The position numbers and the translations under genes are program-made. Shown here in pieces: positions 52,635-61,879 of a stretch of 64,000 nucleotides of DNA. Position 1 is the stretch's first letter; every line of letters starts with the position of its first letter. Location: the NCBI RefSeq assembly GCF_018860975.1, contig NZ_JAHKQI010000008.1, positions 1-64,000 of the forward strand, written 5' to 3'. The DNA is from Lentibacter algarum. Its GTDB lineage: Bacteria; Pseudomonadota; Alphaproteobacteria; Rhodobacterales; Rhodobacteraceae. The notes beneath the pieces were generated by a model. That model worked only from the letters and a program-made list of their open reading frames with translations. It searched no databases and was not told the origin of the DNA.

Positions 52635-53060
52635 GTGAGGACCTTACAAGAGATTATTGATGCCAACCCCGAAGCCGAGACCTTTCGCTTTGGCGACAGT
52701 GAGGCACTTTGCAACAAGATACTGGCGTTGGTGCGGTCGGGCAAGAAAACGGCGACCTGTGAGGCTTTGCGGGTTTATGGCAGAGGCGGTGACGAGATGC
52801 CAAGTGTCGGCCGCAGAGATATAGCCCTTGAGTGGGACGGGCGGCCTGCCGTGATGTTGGAGACAGTTGAAGTCACCACGCGCAGGTTTGTCGATATGGA
52901 CGACGAGTTTGTCGCTGCGCAGGGCGAGTTTAGCGATCTGGCGCAATGGGAGCAGAGCTACGAGGCCTATTTCAAGCGCAATGGCGGTTTTGATACTGGC
53001 ATGGAGCTGATGTGTGAACGGTTCCGCGTCGTCGAGGATTTTGGAGGAAGCAATGTTTGA
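52635..53060 (+). CDS. ASCH-domain protein
   Basis: 141 aa. ASCH fold: FGDSEALCNKILALVRSGKK (about 19-38) followed by TATCEALRVYG, RRDIALEWDGRPAVMLETVE and the C-terminal MELMCERFRVVEDF. Members bind RNA or hydrolyse N4-acetylcytidine (YqfB type); catalytic use is not certain. GTG start at 52635 is backed by AAGGAGAG (52619-52626). It overlaps liuD by 8 bp. Confidence 0.82.
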   Translation: MRTLQEIIDANPEAETFRFGDSEALCNKILALVRSGKKTATCEALRVYGRGGDEMPSVGRRDIALEWDGRPAVMLETVEVTTRRFVDMDDEFVAAQGEFSDLAQWEQSYEAYFKRNGGFDTGMELMCERFRVVEDFGGSNV

Positions 53061-55002
53061 TAAGATACTGATAGCCAACCGAGGCGAAATCGCTTGTCGG
53101 GTGATCGAAAGCGCGCGCGGACTTGGCGTGAAGACGGTTGCGGTGTTCTCGGATGCTGATCGCGCGAGCAAGCATGTGGCGCTGGCCGATGAGGCTGTGC
53201 ACATCGGAGGCAACGCGCCTTCGGAAAGTTACCTGAAGGGGGATGTGATTATCGCGGCAGCTCGGGCGACGGGCGCGCAGGCGATTCATCCTGGTTATGG
53301 CTTTCTCAGCGAAAACCCCGACTTTGTAGATGCCGTTGAGGCGGCGGGGCTTGTGTTTATCGGGCCATCTGCCGATGCGATCCGCGCAATGGGCCTCAAA
53401 GACGCTGCCAAGGAGTTGATGGAACAGGCCGGCGTGCCTGTTGTGCCGGGTTATCATGGCAAGGATCAGGATCCTGAGCATTTGTCGGATGCTGCGGATG
53501 GGATCGGCTATCCGGTGTTGATCAAGGCGGTTGCGGGCGGCGGCGGCAAGGGCATGCGGCTTGTCGAGAAGCCTGCCGAGTTTCTGGACATGCTGGACAG
53601 CGCCAAGAGCGAGGCTAAGACAGCCTTTGGCAACGAAGATGTGCTGATTGAAAAGTTTGTCAGCCAGCCGCGGCACATTGAGGTGCAAGTCTTTGGCGAC
53701 GGCAAAACTGCTGTGCATCTGTTCGAACGTGATTGCTCTTTGCAGCGGCGGCACCAGAAAGTGATCGAGGAAGCACCAGCGCCGGGGATGACCGAAGAGA
53801 TGCGCGCTGCGATGGGCGATGCGGGTGTGAAGGCCGCTGAGGCAATCGGTTATAAAGGGGCCGGGACAGTCGAGTTTATCGTAGACGGCTCGCGTGGGCT
53901 GAGAGCTGACGGCTTCTGGTTTATGGAGATGAACACGCGCTTGCAGGTGGAACACCCTGTGACAGAGGCCATTACCGGCGTTGACCTGGTTGAGTGGCAG
54001 CTCAGGGTGGCCTCGGGCGAGGCACTGCCCAAGCAGCAACATGAGCTGAGCATCAACGGCCACGCTTTCGAGAGCCGCTTGTATGCGGAAGATGTGCCTA
54101 AGGGCTTTCTGCCGGCGACGGGCACGCTTGAGCGGCTGAAGTTCCCCGAAGGCGCGCGCAGTGACAGTGGGGTTCGTCAAGGCGACAGTATCAGTCCGCA
54201 TTACGACCCGATGATCGCCAAGGTGATCACCCACGGGCCGAGCCGCGAGGTTGCGCTGAGCCGTATGGCGGCTGCATTGGCGGCAACGCAAGTGGGCGGA
54301 ACCGTGACCAACCTTGGCTTCCTCGGGGCGCTATGTGCGCATAAGGGGTTTGCCAACGGCGAGGTAGATACGGGTCTGATTGGCCGCGATCTGGACAGCC
54401 TCGTGCAAGCGCCAATGCCTACAGACGCTGATGTGGCGCTCGCGGCATTGGCTGCGCTGGGCTTGCTAGAAACCCGCTGGGATACTGGCTTTGGCCTCTG
54501 GAGCGCGATGCAGCAGCAAGTTGGCCTGCGTTTTGGTGAGGAAGAGATCCAAGCGACTGTCATGAGCCGTGGCCCTGACGCGCATGATGTGCAGCTTAAT
54601 GAGGTCACGCTAGAGGCACGCCGCATTGGCGAGCGCTGGTGGGTTGCCGACGAACCTGCACCTGAAGTTGTGGCGACGCAGGACAAGGTCTTTGTCTTTG
54701 CGCAATATGGCCTTGCATTTGATGTCATCGATCCATTGGCACGAGATGCCTCTACCGGTGGTGACGGCGGCCTTATCGAAGCGCCGATGCCGGGGTTGGT
54801 AAAGGCTGTGTTTGCCCAAGTCGGTCAAGACGTTAAGGCGGGCGACAGGCTGGCTATCCTGGAAGCGATGAAGATGGAGCATTCACTCTTGGCCGCGCGT
54901 GACGGGGTGATCGCGGAAGTGCTCACCGAGGCGGGAGCGCAAGTTGAGGCGGGGGCAGCCCTTGTGCGCCTTGAGGAGGAAGAGGGAGAAGCCGCGGCAT
55001 GA
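53053..55002 (+). CDS. liuD: Methylcrotonoyl-CoA carboxylase subunit alpha (biotin carboxylase and biotin carrier)
   Basis: 649 aa. N-terminal biotin carboxylase FDKILIANRGEIACRVI, ATP-grasp GGGGKGMR (about 156-163) and MEMNTRLQVEHPVTE; C-terminal biotinyl domain with EAMKMEH and the biotinylated K607. A linking domain (about 450-570) is typical of MCC. Start at ATG 53053 is preferred over one 13 codons upstream for GGAGGA and the standard N-terminus. Partner of the beta subunit. 4-bp overlap with the next gene. Confidence 0.95.
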   Translation: MFDKILIANRGEIACRVIESARGLGVKTVAVFSDADRASKHVALADEAVHIGGNAPSESYLKGDVIIAAARATGAQAIHPGYGFLSENPDFVDAVEAAGLVFIGPSADAIRAMGLKDAAKELMEQAGVPVVPGYHGKDQDPEHLSDAADGIGYPVLIKAVAGGGGKGMRLVEKPAEFLDMLDSAKSEAKTAFGNEDVLIEKFVSQPRHIEVQVFGDGKTAVHLFERDCSLQRRHQKVIEEAPAPGMTEEMRAAMGDAGVKAAEAIGYKGAGTVEFIVDGSRGLRADGFWFMEMNTRLQVEHPVTEAITGVDLVEWQLRVASGEALPKQQHELSINGHAFESRLYAEDVPKGFLPATGTLERLKFPEGARSDSGVRQGDSISPHYDPMIAKVITHGPSREVALSRMAAALAATQVGGTVTNLGFLGALCAHKGFANGEVDTGLIGRDLDSLVQAPMPTDADVALAALAALGLLETRWDTGFGLWSAMQQQVGLRFGEEEIQATVMSRGPDAHDVQLNEVTLEARRIGERWWVADEPAPEVVATQDKVFVFAQYGLAFDVIDPLARDASTGGDGGLIEAPMPGLVKAVFAQVGQDVKAGDRLAILEAMKMEHSLLAARDGVIAEVLTEAGAQVEAGAALVRLEEEEGEAAA

Positions 55003-55319
55003 TGTCAACTCTGACCGGCTATCAAGACAGCGTCTACAGTTGGTGCGCGCGCGCTGGCTTGAAGGCCAAAGGTGTGGTGCACGCATATGAGGAGTTAGAC
55101 CCGTTCAGAGAGAAGGGGCTGGTGCTGAAGATGGCCTCGCTCACGGTTGCAGACCTGATGCTGGCCCCTATGCTGCAGTACTTTACAGCGGCTTCGCACG
55201 GAGTTGGGCAAATGCAAACCTATCCGGCCCTCGCACGTCGGCTGGGTTGGACAGACAAACACTCCGCCTTTTCCTCAACACGCCCCAAAATGCTTGAACG
55301 AGCGGGAGAGCTTCAATGA
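54999..55319 (+). CDS. Internally deleted glutathione S-transferase-like protein
   Basis: 106 aa. Residues 1-36 read like a GST N-terminus (TGYQDSVYSWCARAGLKAKG, then VVHAYEELDPF), and residues 46-106 like the end of the C-terminal helical domain (LTVADLMLAPMLQYFTAA and AFSSTRPKML). About 100 residues, including the glutathione-binding strands and the first C-terminal helices, are missing at the join near residue 37. The reading frame stays open, so this is a clean in-frame deletion rather than a frameshift. Coupled by ATGA to both neighbours. Probably non-functional as an enzyme. Confidence 0.55.
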   Translation: MMSTLTGYQDSVYSWCARAGLKAKGVVHAYEELDPFREKGLVLKMASLTVADLMLAPMLQYFTAASHGVGQMQTYPALARRLGWTDKHSAFSSTRPKMLERAGELQ

Positions 55320-55999
55320 TCACCCTTCACCACGTCCCCCAGAGCCGCTCGATGCGCGTGCTGTGGCTTTTACACGAGCTTGAAGTGCCCTTTCAGGTTG
55401 TCATTCACCCGTTTGACAAGTCGCTGCGTTCGCCCGAATTCCTGTCGCTTTCGCCAGCGGGGCGGGTTCCTGCGCTGGAGATCGAAGGCGAACGAATGTT
55501 TGAGAGCGGTGCTATGATCGAATACCTTTGCGAGCGCTTCTCGGAGGAGCGGATGGGGCGGATGCCCGGCACGCCGGACAGGATGGCTTGGTTGACGTGG
55601 CTGCACTTTGCCGAAACCGTCTCGGCCCACGCGGCGACGCTGACGCAGCAGCATATCATGCTTTATGATGACAAGATGCGCTCGCCCTATGTGATGAAGC
55701 TTGAGGCGGCGCGACTGGCGAAATGTTATGAGGCCATTGAAGCCCGGCTGTCGACCCCGATCGAGAACCGCGACTATTTGCTCACAAGCGGTTTCTCGGC
55801 TGTCGACATTGCTGTCGGGCAGGCTGTCTATATCGGCAAGCATTTCGCCAAGATCGACGCTTTCCCCGAGTTGAGTGCTTGGTATGAGCGCATCAGCGGG
55901 CGTGAGTCCTTTCAGGCGTCATTGCCGCAGGGGGAACAGCGGGTTTACGAGCAAGAGTTCTATCCGGCGTGGCCGCTGCCAAAGGAGGGTAACGCATGA
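55316..55999 (+). CDS. Glutathione S-transferase family protein
   Basis: 227 aa. N-terminal thioredoxin-like domain: HHVPQSRSMRVLWLLHELEVP with catalytic-type Ser, SPAGRVPALEIEGERMFESGAM (cis-Pro and the ES glutathione contact). C-terminal helical domain from about 90 with FSAVDIAVGQAVYIGKHFAKI. An intact copy directly after a deleted GST-like gene. Substrate unknown; ATGA overlaps on both sides couple it to mvaB. Confidence 0.88.
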   Translation: MITLHHVPQSRSMRVLWLLHELEVPFQVVIHPFDKSLRSPEFLSLSPAGRVPALEIEGERMFESGAMIEYLCERFSEERMGRMPGTPDRMAWLTWLHFAETVSAHAATLTQQHIMLYDDKMRSPYVMKLEAARLAKCYEAIEARLSTPIENRDYLLTSGFSAVDIAVGQAVYIGKHFAKIDAFPELSAWYERISGRESFQASLPQGEQRVYEQEFYPAWPLPKEGNA

Positions 56000-56850
56000 G
56001 TAATTATGTCGAGATATTTGAAGTCGGCCCACGCGACGGCTTGCAAAACGAAAAGCGCCAAATTCCGGCTGGCGAGAAGATCGCTTTGGTCGATTGTCTC
56101 TCGAGCGCTGGGTTTAAGCGCATTGAGGTTGCCAGTTTTGTCAGCCCCAAATGGGTGCCGCAAATGGCCGACAGCGCCGATGTGCTGGCTGGGATCAGAC
56201 GGGCAGAAGGTGTGTCGTATGCAGCCCTAACACCCAACATGCGCGGCTTTGAAGGCGCTGTGGCCGCCAAGGCTGACGAGATCGCCATTTTTGGCTCGGC
56301 TTCCGAGGGCTTTTCGAAGGCCAATATCAACGCCAGCATTGCCGAGAGCCTTGAGAGGTTTGCGCCTGTGGCAGAAGCGGCCAAAGCGACGGGGCTTCCT
56401 ATGCGCGGTTATATCTCTTGCGTGACAGACTGCCCCTATGACGGGCCGACCCCGCCGGCGGCTGTGGCGAAGGTTGCTAATGCGCTGCGGGCGATGGGCT
56501 GTTACGAGATTAGTTTCGGTGACACAATCGGGCAAGGCACACCCGAGAGCATCGACGCGATGCTTGCGGCTGTTTTGGAAGAGGTGCCTGCGGACGCGAT
56601 TGCGGGTCACTACCATGACACGGCGGGCAGGGCGCTTGACAACATCGAAGCCTCACTGGCGCGTGGTGTGCGGGTGTTTGACGCTGCCGTCGGTGGGCTT
56701 GGCGGCTGCCCATATGCGCCGGGCGCTGCGGGGAACGTGGCGACCGAAGCTGTGCAAGACAGGCTTGTAGCGCTGGGCTACGAGACGGGCCTTAAGCGGG
56801 ACATAATTATACAAGCGGCCGCTATGACGCGGGTAATGCGGGAGAGTTGA
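55996..56850 (+). CDS. mvaB: Hydroxymethylglutaryl-CoA lyase
   Basis: 284 aa TIM-barrel enzyme splitting HMG-CoA into acetyl-CoA and acetoacetate, the last step of leucine breakdown. GPRDGLQNEKR (about 10-20) with catalytic Arg/Asp, SFGDTIGQGTP, HYHDTAGRAL metal His, and GGLGGCPYAPGAAGN (catalytic Cys loop). No isopropylmalate-synthase C-terminus. Overlaps the GST stop by 4 bp. Confidence 0.95.
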   Translation: MSNYVEIFEVGPRDGLQNEKRQIPAGEKIALVDCLSSAGFKRIEVASFVSPKWVPQMADSADVLAGIRRAEGVSYAALTPNMRGFEGAVAAKADEIAIFGSASEGFSKANINASIAESLERFAPVAEAAKATGLPMRGYISCVTDCPYDGPTPPAAVAKVANALRAMGCYEISFGDTIGQGTPESIDAMLAAVLEEVPADAIAGHYHDTAGRALDNIEASLARGVRVFDAAVGGLGGCPYAPGAAGNVATEAVQDRLVALGYETGLKRDIIIQAAAMTRVMRES

Positions 56851-56851
56851 G

Positions 56852-57637
56852 ATGGCATATAGCACGATAGCAATAGAGAAAGACGCGCGGGGCGTAGCGA
56901 CGCTCTGGCTTGATCGGGCGGAAAAACACAACGCTATGTCGGCCGAGATGATCCGCGAGTTGACGGATGCGGCTGAAGTATTGGGCAAGGATGAAGCCGT
57001 GCGAGTTGTTGTTCTTGCCGCGAAAGGTAAAAGCTTTTGCGCGGGCGGAGACTTGCGTTGGATGCAAGATCAGATGGCCGCTGATGCTGACACACGTCGC
57101 GCTGGTGCGCGCGAACTGGCAATGATGCTCAATGCTTTGAACTTGCTACCTAAGCCCTTAATCGCGCGCGTGCAGGGCAATGCTTTCGGTGGAGGGATTG
57201 GCATGATGTCGGTAGCTGACGTGGCGCTGGGCGTTCCGGAGGCGAAGTTCGGGCTTACCGAGGTGAAACTGGGCCTCATTCCGGCGACGATTAGCCCCTA
57301 TGTGCTAGCACGGATGGGGGAGGACAGGGCGCGACGGGTGTTTATGTCTGCGCGTTTGTTTGGAGCCGAGGAAGCACGGGAACTTAACCTATTGGCGAAA
57401 GTTGTCAGCTTGGAGGGGCTTGACGCTGCCGTTGAAGCGGAAGTTGCTCCGTATTTGCTTGCTGCTCCACAGGCCATTGCACAGAGCAAGCAACTGGCAC
57501 GGAGTCTGGGCCCTGCGATCACACCCGAGGTTATCGACGCAACGATCGAGCGGTTGGTGCAGGTTTGGGAAGGCGAGGAAAGCAAGGAAGGCATCGCGGC
57601 GTTCTTTGAAAAGCGCAAACCACGTTGGGCAAGTTAA
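56852..57637 (+). CDS. liuC: Methylglutaconyl-CoA hydratase-type enoyl-CoA hydratase
   Basis: 261 aa crotonase. LDRAEKHNAMSAEMIREL (about 18-35), oxyanion-hole loops AKGKSFCAGGDLRWMQ and NAFGGGIGMMSVADVALG, ending FFEKRKPRW. The context between ivd/MCC/mvaB assigns it to hydration of 3-methylglutaconyl-CoA. One base after the mvaB stop region. Last gene of the operon. Confidence 0.9.
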   Translation: MAYSTIAIEKDARGVATLWLDRAEKHNAMSAEMIRELTDAAEVLGKDEAVRVVVLAAKGKSFCAGGDLRWMQDQMAADADTRRAGARELAMMLNALNLLPKPLIARVQGNAFGGGIGMMSVADVALGVPEAKFGLTEVKLGLIPATISPYVLARMGEDRARRVFMSARLFGAEEARELNLLAKVVSLEGLDAAVEAEVAPYLLAAPQAIAQSKQLARSLGPAITPEVIDATIERLVQVWEGEESKEGIAAFFEKRKPRWAS

Positions 57638-57745
57638 CCAAGCGCTAAGGCTGCCGTGCGATTCTAACACCTTGCCACAATTCTTCCTTATTTGGCGACT
57701 ATTCTCAAATTGGAAACAATAGATCTGATTTGTAGAGGTGTGTTT

Positions 57746-58954
57746 ATGCCTGACACTTTATTAGGGGGAATCGTTATCAACGAGATACTCGTTGATCCGA
57801 ACGGGGTGAACAATTTTGACACCGACGGTAACGGCACGGCCTCAAACACCGACGAGTTTGTCGAGTTTTACAATACTTCGGGCAGCGCAATAGACATTTC
57901 GGGCCTGGAAATTTGGGATCAAGGTGTTGGCAACTGGTTTACCTTTCCACCGGGGACGGTTTTGCAACCTGGCGCACATGCGGTTGTTATTGTGGGCGTG
58001 CAAGCGGGGGGAAGCTTGCCGACTGGCGGCGCAAACGACCTGTTCTTTGACGCTGGTCGCGGGACTGCCGTTATCAACAACGGTGGCGACAACCTAACCT
58101 TGTATGACCCCGCAAGTGATACGTTCATTCAAGCGACATTCAACGGTGACTCGCTGGATGATCCGACAACATATACGGGTTTTTCATCAACCGCGGTTCG
58201 CAACGGATCAGGTGAGGATTTTGGTAACGATGTGGACGGCAGCTCTCTGGTGCGAAGTCCCGATGGCGGTAACACATTCACAACGGGAACGCCGACGCCC
58301 GGAACAAGTAATGTGTGTTTCGTAACGGGAACACGGCTGTTGACGGATGCGGGCGAAACGCCGGTTGAAAACATAAGTATCGGCGATATGGTCTGGACGC
58401 TGGATAGCGGCTTCCAACCTGTGCTCTGGGCATTTTGTGCAAGAAGGACCCGGCAGGAGATATCGGCGTCGCCCAATCTCGCGCCGGTGCGCATCGCTGC
58501 GGGCGCATTGGGTGCGGCGCGACCCCGCCGTGACTTGCTGGTTTCTCAGCAACACCGTGTTCTGGTAAAGGGGCCTGTCGCGCGGCGGCTGTTTGACTGC
58601 AATGAAGTTCTGGTGCCTGCTAAGCGCTTACTTGAGATTGAAGGTGTGAACCTTGATCCTATGGGTGAAGATATTGGATACCATCATATAATGCTGGATA
58701 GGCATCAGGTGTTGTTGTCAGAAGGTCTGGCGACTGAAAGCCTTTATCTAGGTGATCAGGCTGTAAAAGCGCTATCGCCGGAGGCTGTCGAAGAGCTTGA
58801 AGCAATCTTGCAACAACCGATCCAGAAAATTTGCAACAAGATGCGCGGTGAAGGGGCAGCAAGGCCTTTGGCCAAGGGTAAGCTCGCAAAGCAGCTTGTT
58901 GCACAGCACTGCGCTGACAGGCGTCCGATTGGCGCAGGACGACAAGCCGCATAG
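57746..58954 (+). CDS. Lamin-tail-domain and Hint-domain protein
   Basis: 402 aa. Residues about 7-165 form a lamin-tail (LTD) beta-sandwich beginning IVINEILVDPNG, with an acidic Ca-binding-like insert FDTDGNGTASNTDEF and GSSLVRSPDGGNTF. Residues about 191-335 form a Hint_2 domain starting at C191 (CFVTGTRLLT), then ISIGDMVWTLD, LVSQQHRVLV and LDRHQVLLSEGL. The end is charged. No classical signal peptide; Rhodobacterales Hint_2 proteins are often thought to be exported by type I systems. ATG 57746 with GAGG; a TTG start 18 codons upstream is less likely. Confidence 0.82.
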   Translation: MPDTLLGGIVINEILVDPNGVNNFDTDGNGTASNTDEFVEFYNTSGSAIDISGLEIWDQGVGNWFTFPPGTVLQPGAHAVVIVGVQAGGSLPTGGANDLFFDAGRGTAVINNGGDNLTLYDPASDTFIQATFNGDSLDDPTTYTGFSSTAVRNGSGEDFGNDVDGSSLVRSPDGGNTFTTGTPTPGTSNVCFVTGTRLLTDAGETPVENISIGDMVWTLDSGFQPVLWAFCARRTRQEISASPNLAPVRIAAGALGAARPRRDLLVSQQHRVLVKGPVARRLFDCNEVLVPAKRLLEIEGVNLDPMGEDIGYHHIMLDRHQVLLSEGLATESLYLGDQAVKALSPEAVEELEAILQQPIQKICNKMRGEGAARPLAKGKLAKQLVAQHCADRRPIGAGRQAA

Positions 58955-58973
58955 GTCGGGCGAGGCCGCTGAA

Positions 58974-58998
58974 GACGGCAAAAAAGACGGCGAAAAAT
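58974..58998. repeat. Short tandem repeat in the nuo upstream gap
   Basis: GACGGCAAAAAA (58974-58985) is followed directly by GACGGCGAAAAA (58986-58997), a one-mismatch 12-bp tandem repeat. It lies 20 bp after the Hint-protein stop; A-rich phasing suggests local bending. The rest of the 172-bp gap holds the promoter noted at 59035. Confidence 0.6.
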
Positions 58999-59034
58999 CT
59001 TGGCTTCCAAATTGAGAATGTTTCTAACCTCCGG

Positions 59035-59063
59035 TTGACCCTGCGCGGGGGCGGGAGTAAACC
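59035..59063 (+). promoter_or_regulatory. Candidate sigma70-type promoter of the nuo operon
   Basis: TTGACC (59035-59040), 17-bp spacer, TAAACC (59058-59063). About 60 bp before the nuoA start. The -10 is weak; inferred. Confidence 0.4.
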
Positions 59064-59126
59064 CTTCCTCAATACAAATGCTGCCACAAAGATGCGTAAG
59101 AATCTGCGCATGAAAGGAGCCTCGAC

Positions 59127-59492
59127 TTGGAAGAGATGCTTCGGGAATATCTCCCTATCCTCATTCTGCTCGCGATCGCGATCGGCCTTGGCCTTGTTCT
59201 CATCCTCGTTGCTGTCGTTTTGGCGGTTCGCAATCCGGACCCCGAGAAGGTTTCGGCCTATGAGTGCGGGTTTAACGCGTTTGATGATGCGCGAATGAAG
59301 TTTGATGTCAGGTTCTATCTGGTGTCGATCCTGTTCATCATTTTTGACCTTGAAATCGCAATGCTGTTCCCCTGGGCTGTGGCCTTCAAGGACGTTAGCA
59401 TGGTCGGTTTCTGGTCGATGATGGTGTTCCTCGGAGTGCTGACAATAGGATTCGCTTACGAATGGAAAAAAGGGGCGCTGGAATGGTCATGA
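59127..59492 (+). CDS. nuoA: NADH-quinone oxidoreductase subunit A
   Basis: 121 aa, three TM helices (about 9-31, 63-85, 93-115). [20 protein letters not shown] (about 46-65), the quinone-site loop with conserved Cys, is complete. Start: TTG 59127, with GGAG at 59116-59119 at ideal 7-bp spacing and an [10 protein letters not shown] start as in Rhodobacter; the next ATG at 59136 would leave the ribosome site 16 bp away. Confidence 0.96.
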   Translation: MEEMLREYLPILILLAIAIGLGLVLILVAVVLAVRNPDPEKVSAYECGFNAFDDARMKFDVRFYLVSILFIIFDLEIAMLFPWAVAFKDVSMVGFWSMMVFLGVLTIGFAYEWKKGALEWS

Positions 59493-60031
59493 CCTCAACA
59501 GGCGTGCAAACGGGGCTGAACACAGCTCAAGCCGACAAGGAAGTTGCCACCCAGGCTTTGAATGCTGAATTGCAAGACAAGGGCTTTTTGCTAACGTCTG
59601 CGGAAGATATCATCACATGGGCGCGCACCGGCTCGTTGCACTGGATGACATTTGGCCTCGCGTGTTGCGCTGTCGAGATGATGCACTCGTCGATGCCGCG
59701 TTACGACGCCGAGCGCTTTGGTATTGCGCCGCGCGCCAGCCCGCGCCAGTCAGATGTTATGATCGTGGCCGGCACGCTGACCAACAAGATGGCTCCGGCG
59801 ATGCGCAAGGTTTATGACCAGATGCCCGAGCCACGTTATGTGATCTCGATGGGCTCCTGCGCAAACGGCGGGGGCTATTACCACTACAGCTACTCCGTTG
59901 TGCGTGGATGCGACCGGATTGTTCCGGTTGATATCTATGTGCCTGGCTGTCCTCCGACAGCCGAGGCGTTGCTTTACGGCATTATGCAACTGGCCCGCAA
60001 AATCCGCCGGACAGGAACGATCGCGCGTTAA
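59489..60031 (+). CDS. nuoB: NADH-quinone oxidoreductase subunit B
   Basis: 180 aa with the N2 4Fe-4S ligands in [16 protein letters not shown] and [10 protein letters not shown]. The N-terminal helix region [19 protein letters not shown] is typical. ATG at 59489 overlaps the nuoA stop in ATGA; another ATG two codons upstream is also possible. Part of the peripheral arm next to the quinone site. Confidence 0.97.
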   Translation: MTSTGVQTGLNTAQADKEVATQALNAELQDKGFLLTSAEDIITWARTGSLHWMTFGLACCAVEMMHSSMPRYDAERFGIAPRASPRQSDVMIVAGTLTNKMAPAMRKVYDQMPEPRYVISMGSCANGGGYYHYSYSVVRGCDRIVPVDIYVPGCPPTAEALLYGIMQLARKIRRTGTIAR

Positions 60032-60053
60032 CCCGCGCTGGAAGGACACGACT

Positions 60054-60662
60054 ATGAGCGAAGAGCTGCAAGAACTGGGAGCGCTGATCGAGGCCAAACG
60101 GCCCGATTGTGTGCTGGGTTGGAGCGTGAGTTTTGACGAGCTGACTGTTGAAGTCGCGCCCACAAGCATTGTTGGCTTGGTCGAGTTTCTCAAATCTGAC
60201 AGTGCCTGCAAGTTCTCCAGTTTGGTTGATGTTACAGCCGTTGACTACCCCGAGCGCGCCAAGCGTTTTGACATGGTCTACCACTTTCTCAGCATGTTTC
60301 AGAACCAGCGTATACGCTTGAAAGCAGCCATCCGCGAAGATGAGATCGTTCAGTCGATCACCGATATCTTCCCTGCTGCCAATTGGTTTGAACGCGAGAT
60401 ATTTGACATGTTCGGTATCTTGTTTAGCGGGCACCCCGATTTGCGGCGCTTGCTGACAGACTACGGTTTTCGTGGTTATCCGTTGCGCAAGGACTTTCCG
60501 ACAACGGGCTATGTTGAGCTGCGCTATGACGAAGCCCAAAAGCGCGTTGTCTATGAGCCAGTCAAACTGGTTCAGGAATACCGGCAGTTTGACTTCATGT
60601 CGCCTTGGGAGGGAGCCGAATACATCCTTCCGGGCGATGAAAAAAGTGAGGGGGCGAAATGA
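60054..60662 (+). CDS. nuoC: NADH-quinone oxidoreductase subunit C
   Basis: 202 aa, separate from nuoD. Landmarks [27 protein letters not shown] and [24 protein letters not shown] define the 30-kDa subunit. ATG preceded by GGAAGGA. ATGA overlap with nuoD. Confidence 0.97.
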   Translation: MSEELQELGALIEAKRPDCVLGWSVSFDELTVEVAPTSIVGLVEFLKSDSACKFSSLVDVTAVDYPERAKRFDMVYHFLSMFQNQRIRLKAAIREDEIVQSITDIFPAANWFEREIFDMFGILFSGHPDLRRLLTDYGFRGYPLRKDFPTTGYVELRYDEAQKRVVYEPVKLVQEYRQFDFMSPWEGAEYILPGDEKSEGAK

Positions 60663-61879
60663 TGGACGGCTCAAACTTTGACGACGCCCAGACCGGCGAG
60701 CAGAAGATCCGCAACTTCAATATCAACTTCGGCCCCCAGCACCCTGCGGCGCACGGGGTTTTGCGGCTGGTGCTTGAGCTTGACGGCGAGATCGTCGAGC
60801 GCTGCGATCCGCATATCGGCCTGTTACATCGTGGCACCGAGAAACTGATGGAAAGCCGGACTTACCTGCAAAACTTGCCGTACTTTGACCGGCTCGATTA
60901 TGTCGGCACGATGAACCAAGAGCATGCTTGGTGCCTGGCAATCGAGAAGTTGACAGGGGTCGAAGTTCCACGCCGTGCGAGCCTTATTCGCGTGCTTTAC
61001 TGCGAGATTGGCCGTATTCTCAACCACCTGATGAACGTCTGCACGCAGGCGCTTGACGTGGGGGCGCTGACGCCACCGCTCTGGGGCTTTGAAGAGCGCG
61101 AAAAATTGATGGTGTTTTACGAACGCGCTTCTGGTGGTCGTCTGCACTCGGCTTATTTCCGTCCCGGCGGTGTGCACCAAGACCTGCCGCCTGAGTTGAT
61201 CGATGATATTGATCAATGGGCGGTCGAGTTCCCCAAAATTCTGGATGATCTGGGCACTTTGCTTACCGAAAGCCGAATTTTCAAGCAGCGCAATGTTGAT
61301 ATCGGGGTGATCACCGAGGAAGACGTGCTTGAATATGGCATGTCAGGGGTCATGGCGCGCTCTGTCGGCTTTGCTTGGGATCTGCGTCGCGCCCAGCCTT
61401 ATGAATGCTACGACGAGTTCGAGTTCCAAATTCCGGTAGGTAAGAACGGCGATTGTTACGACCGCTACCTGATGCGCATGGAAGAAATGCGAATTTCCGC
61501 AGACCTCATGCGGCAGGCGATTGCCAAGCTGAAGATGCCCGAAAATCAAGGTGACATCCTTGCGCGGGGCAAGCTGACTCCGCCGAAACGTGCGGATATG
61601 AAGCAATCAATGGAAGCGCTGATCCACCACTTCAAGCTTTATACCGAGGGCTTCAAAGTGCCCGAGGGCGAGATCTATGTCGCCGTGGAAGCCCCAAAGG
61701 GTGAATTCGGCGTGTATCTGGTTTCCGACGGTTCCAACAAACCTTACCGCACCAAGATCCGCGCTCCCGGCTATTTGCATTTGCAGGCGATGGATCACAT
61801 CACCACAGGACACCAACTGGCCGATGTGGCCGCTATCATCGGCACGATGGATGTCGTTTTTGGGGAGATCGACCGCTAA
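60659..61879 (+). CDS. nuoD: NADH-quinone oxidoreductase subunit D
   Basis: 406 aa 49-kDa subunit. [22 protein letters not shown] (near residues 22-43) with the quinone-site His, [26 protein letters not shown] and the C-terminal DVVFGEIDR. Two ATGs in tandem (60659, 60662); the first overlaps the nuoC stop. Its stop overlaps the nuoE start by one base. Confidence 0.97.
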   Translation: MMDGSNFDDAQTGEQKIRNFNINFGPQHPAAHGVLRLVLELDGEIVERCDPHIGLLHRGTEKLMESRTYLQNLPYFDRLDYVGTMNQEHAWCLAIEKLTGVEVPRRASLIRVLYCEIGRILNHLMNVCTQALDVGALTPPLWGFEEREKLMVFYERASGGRLHSAYFRPGGVHQDLPPELIDDIDQWAVEFPKILDDLGTLLTESRIFKQRNVDIGVITEEDVLEYGMSGVMARSVGFAWDLRRAQPYECYDEFEFQIPVGKNGDCYDRYLMRMEEMRISADLMRQAIAKLKMPENQGDILARGKLTPPKRADMKQSMEALIHHFKLYTEGFKVPEGEIYVAVEAPKGEFGVYLVSDGSNKPYRTKIRAPGYLHLQAMDHITTGHQLADVAAIIGTMDVVFGEIDR

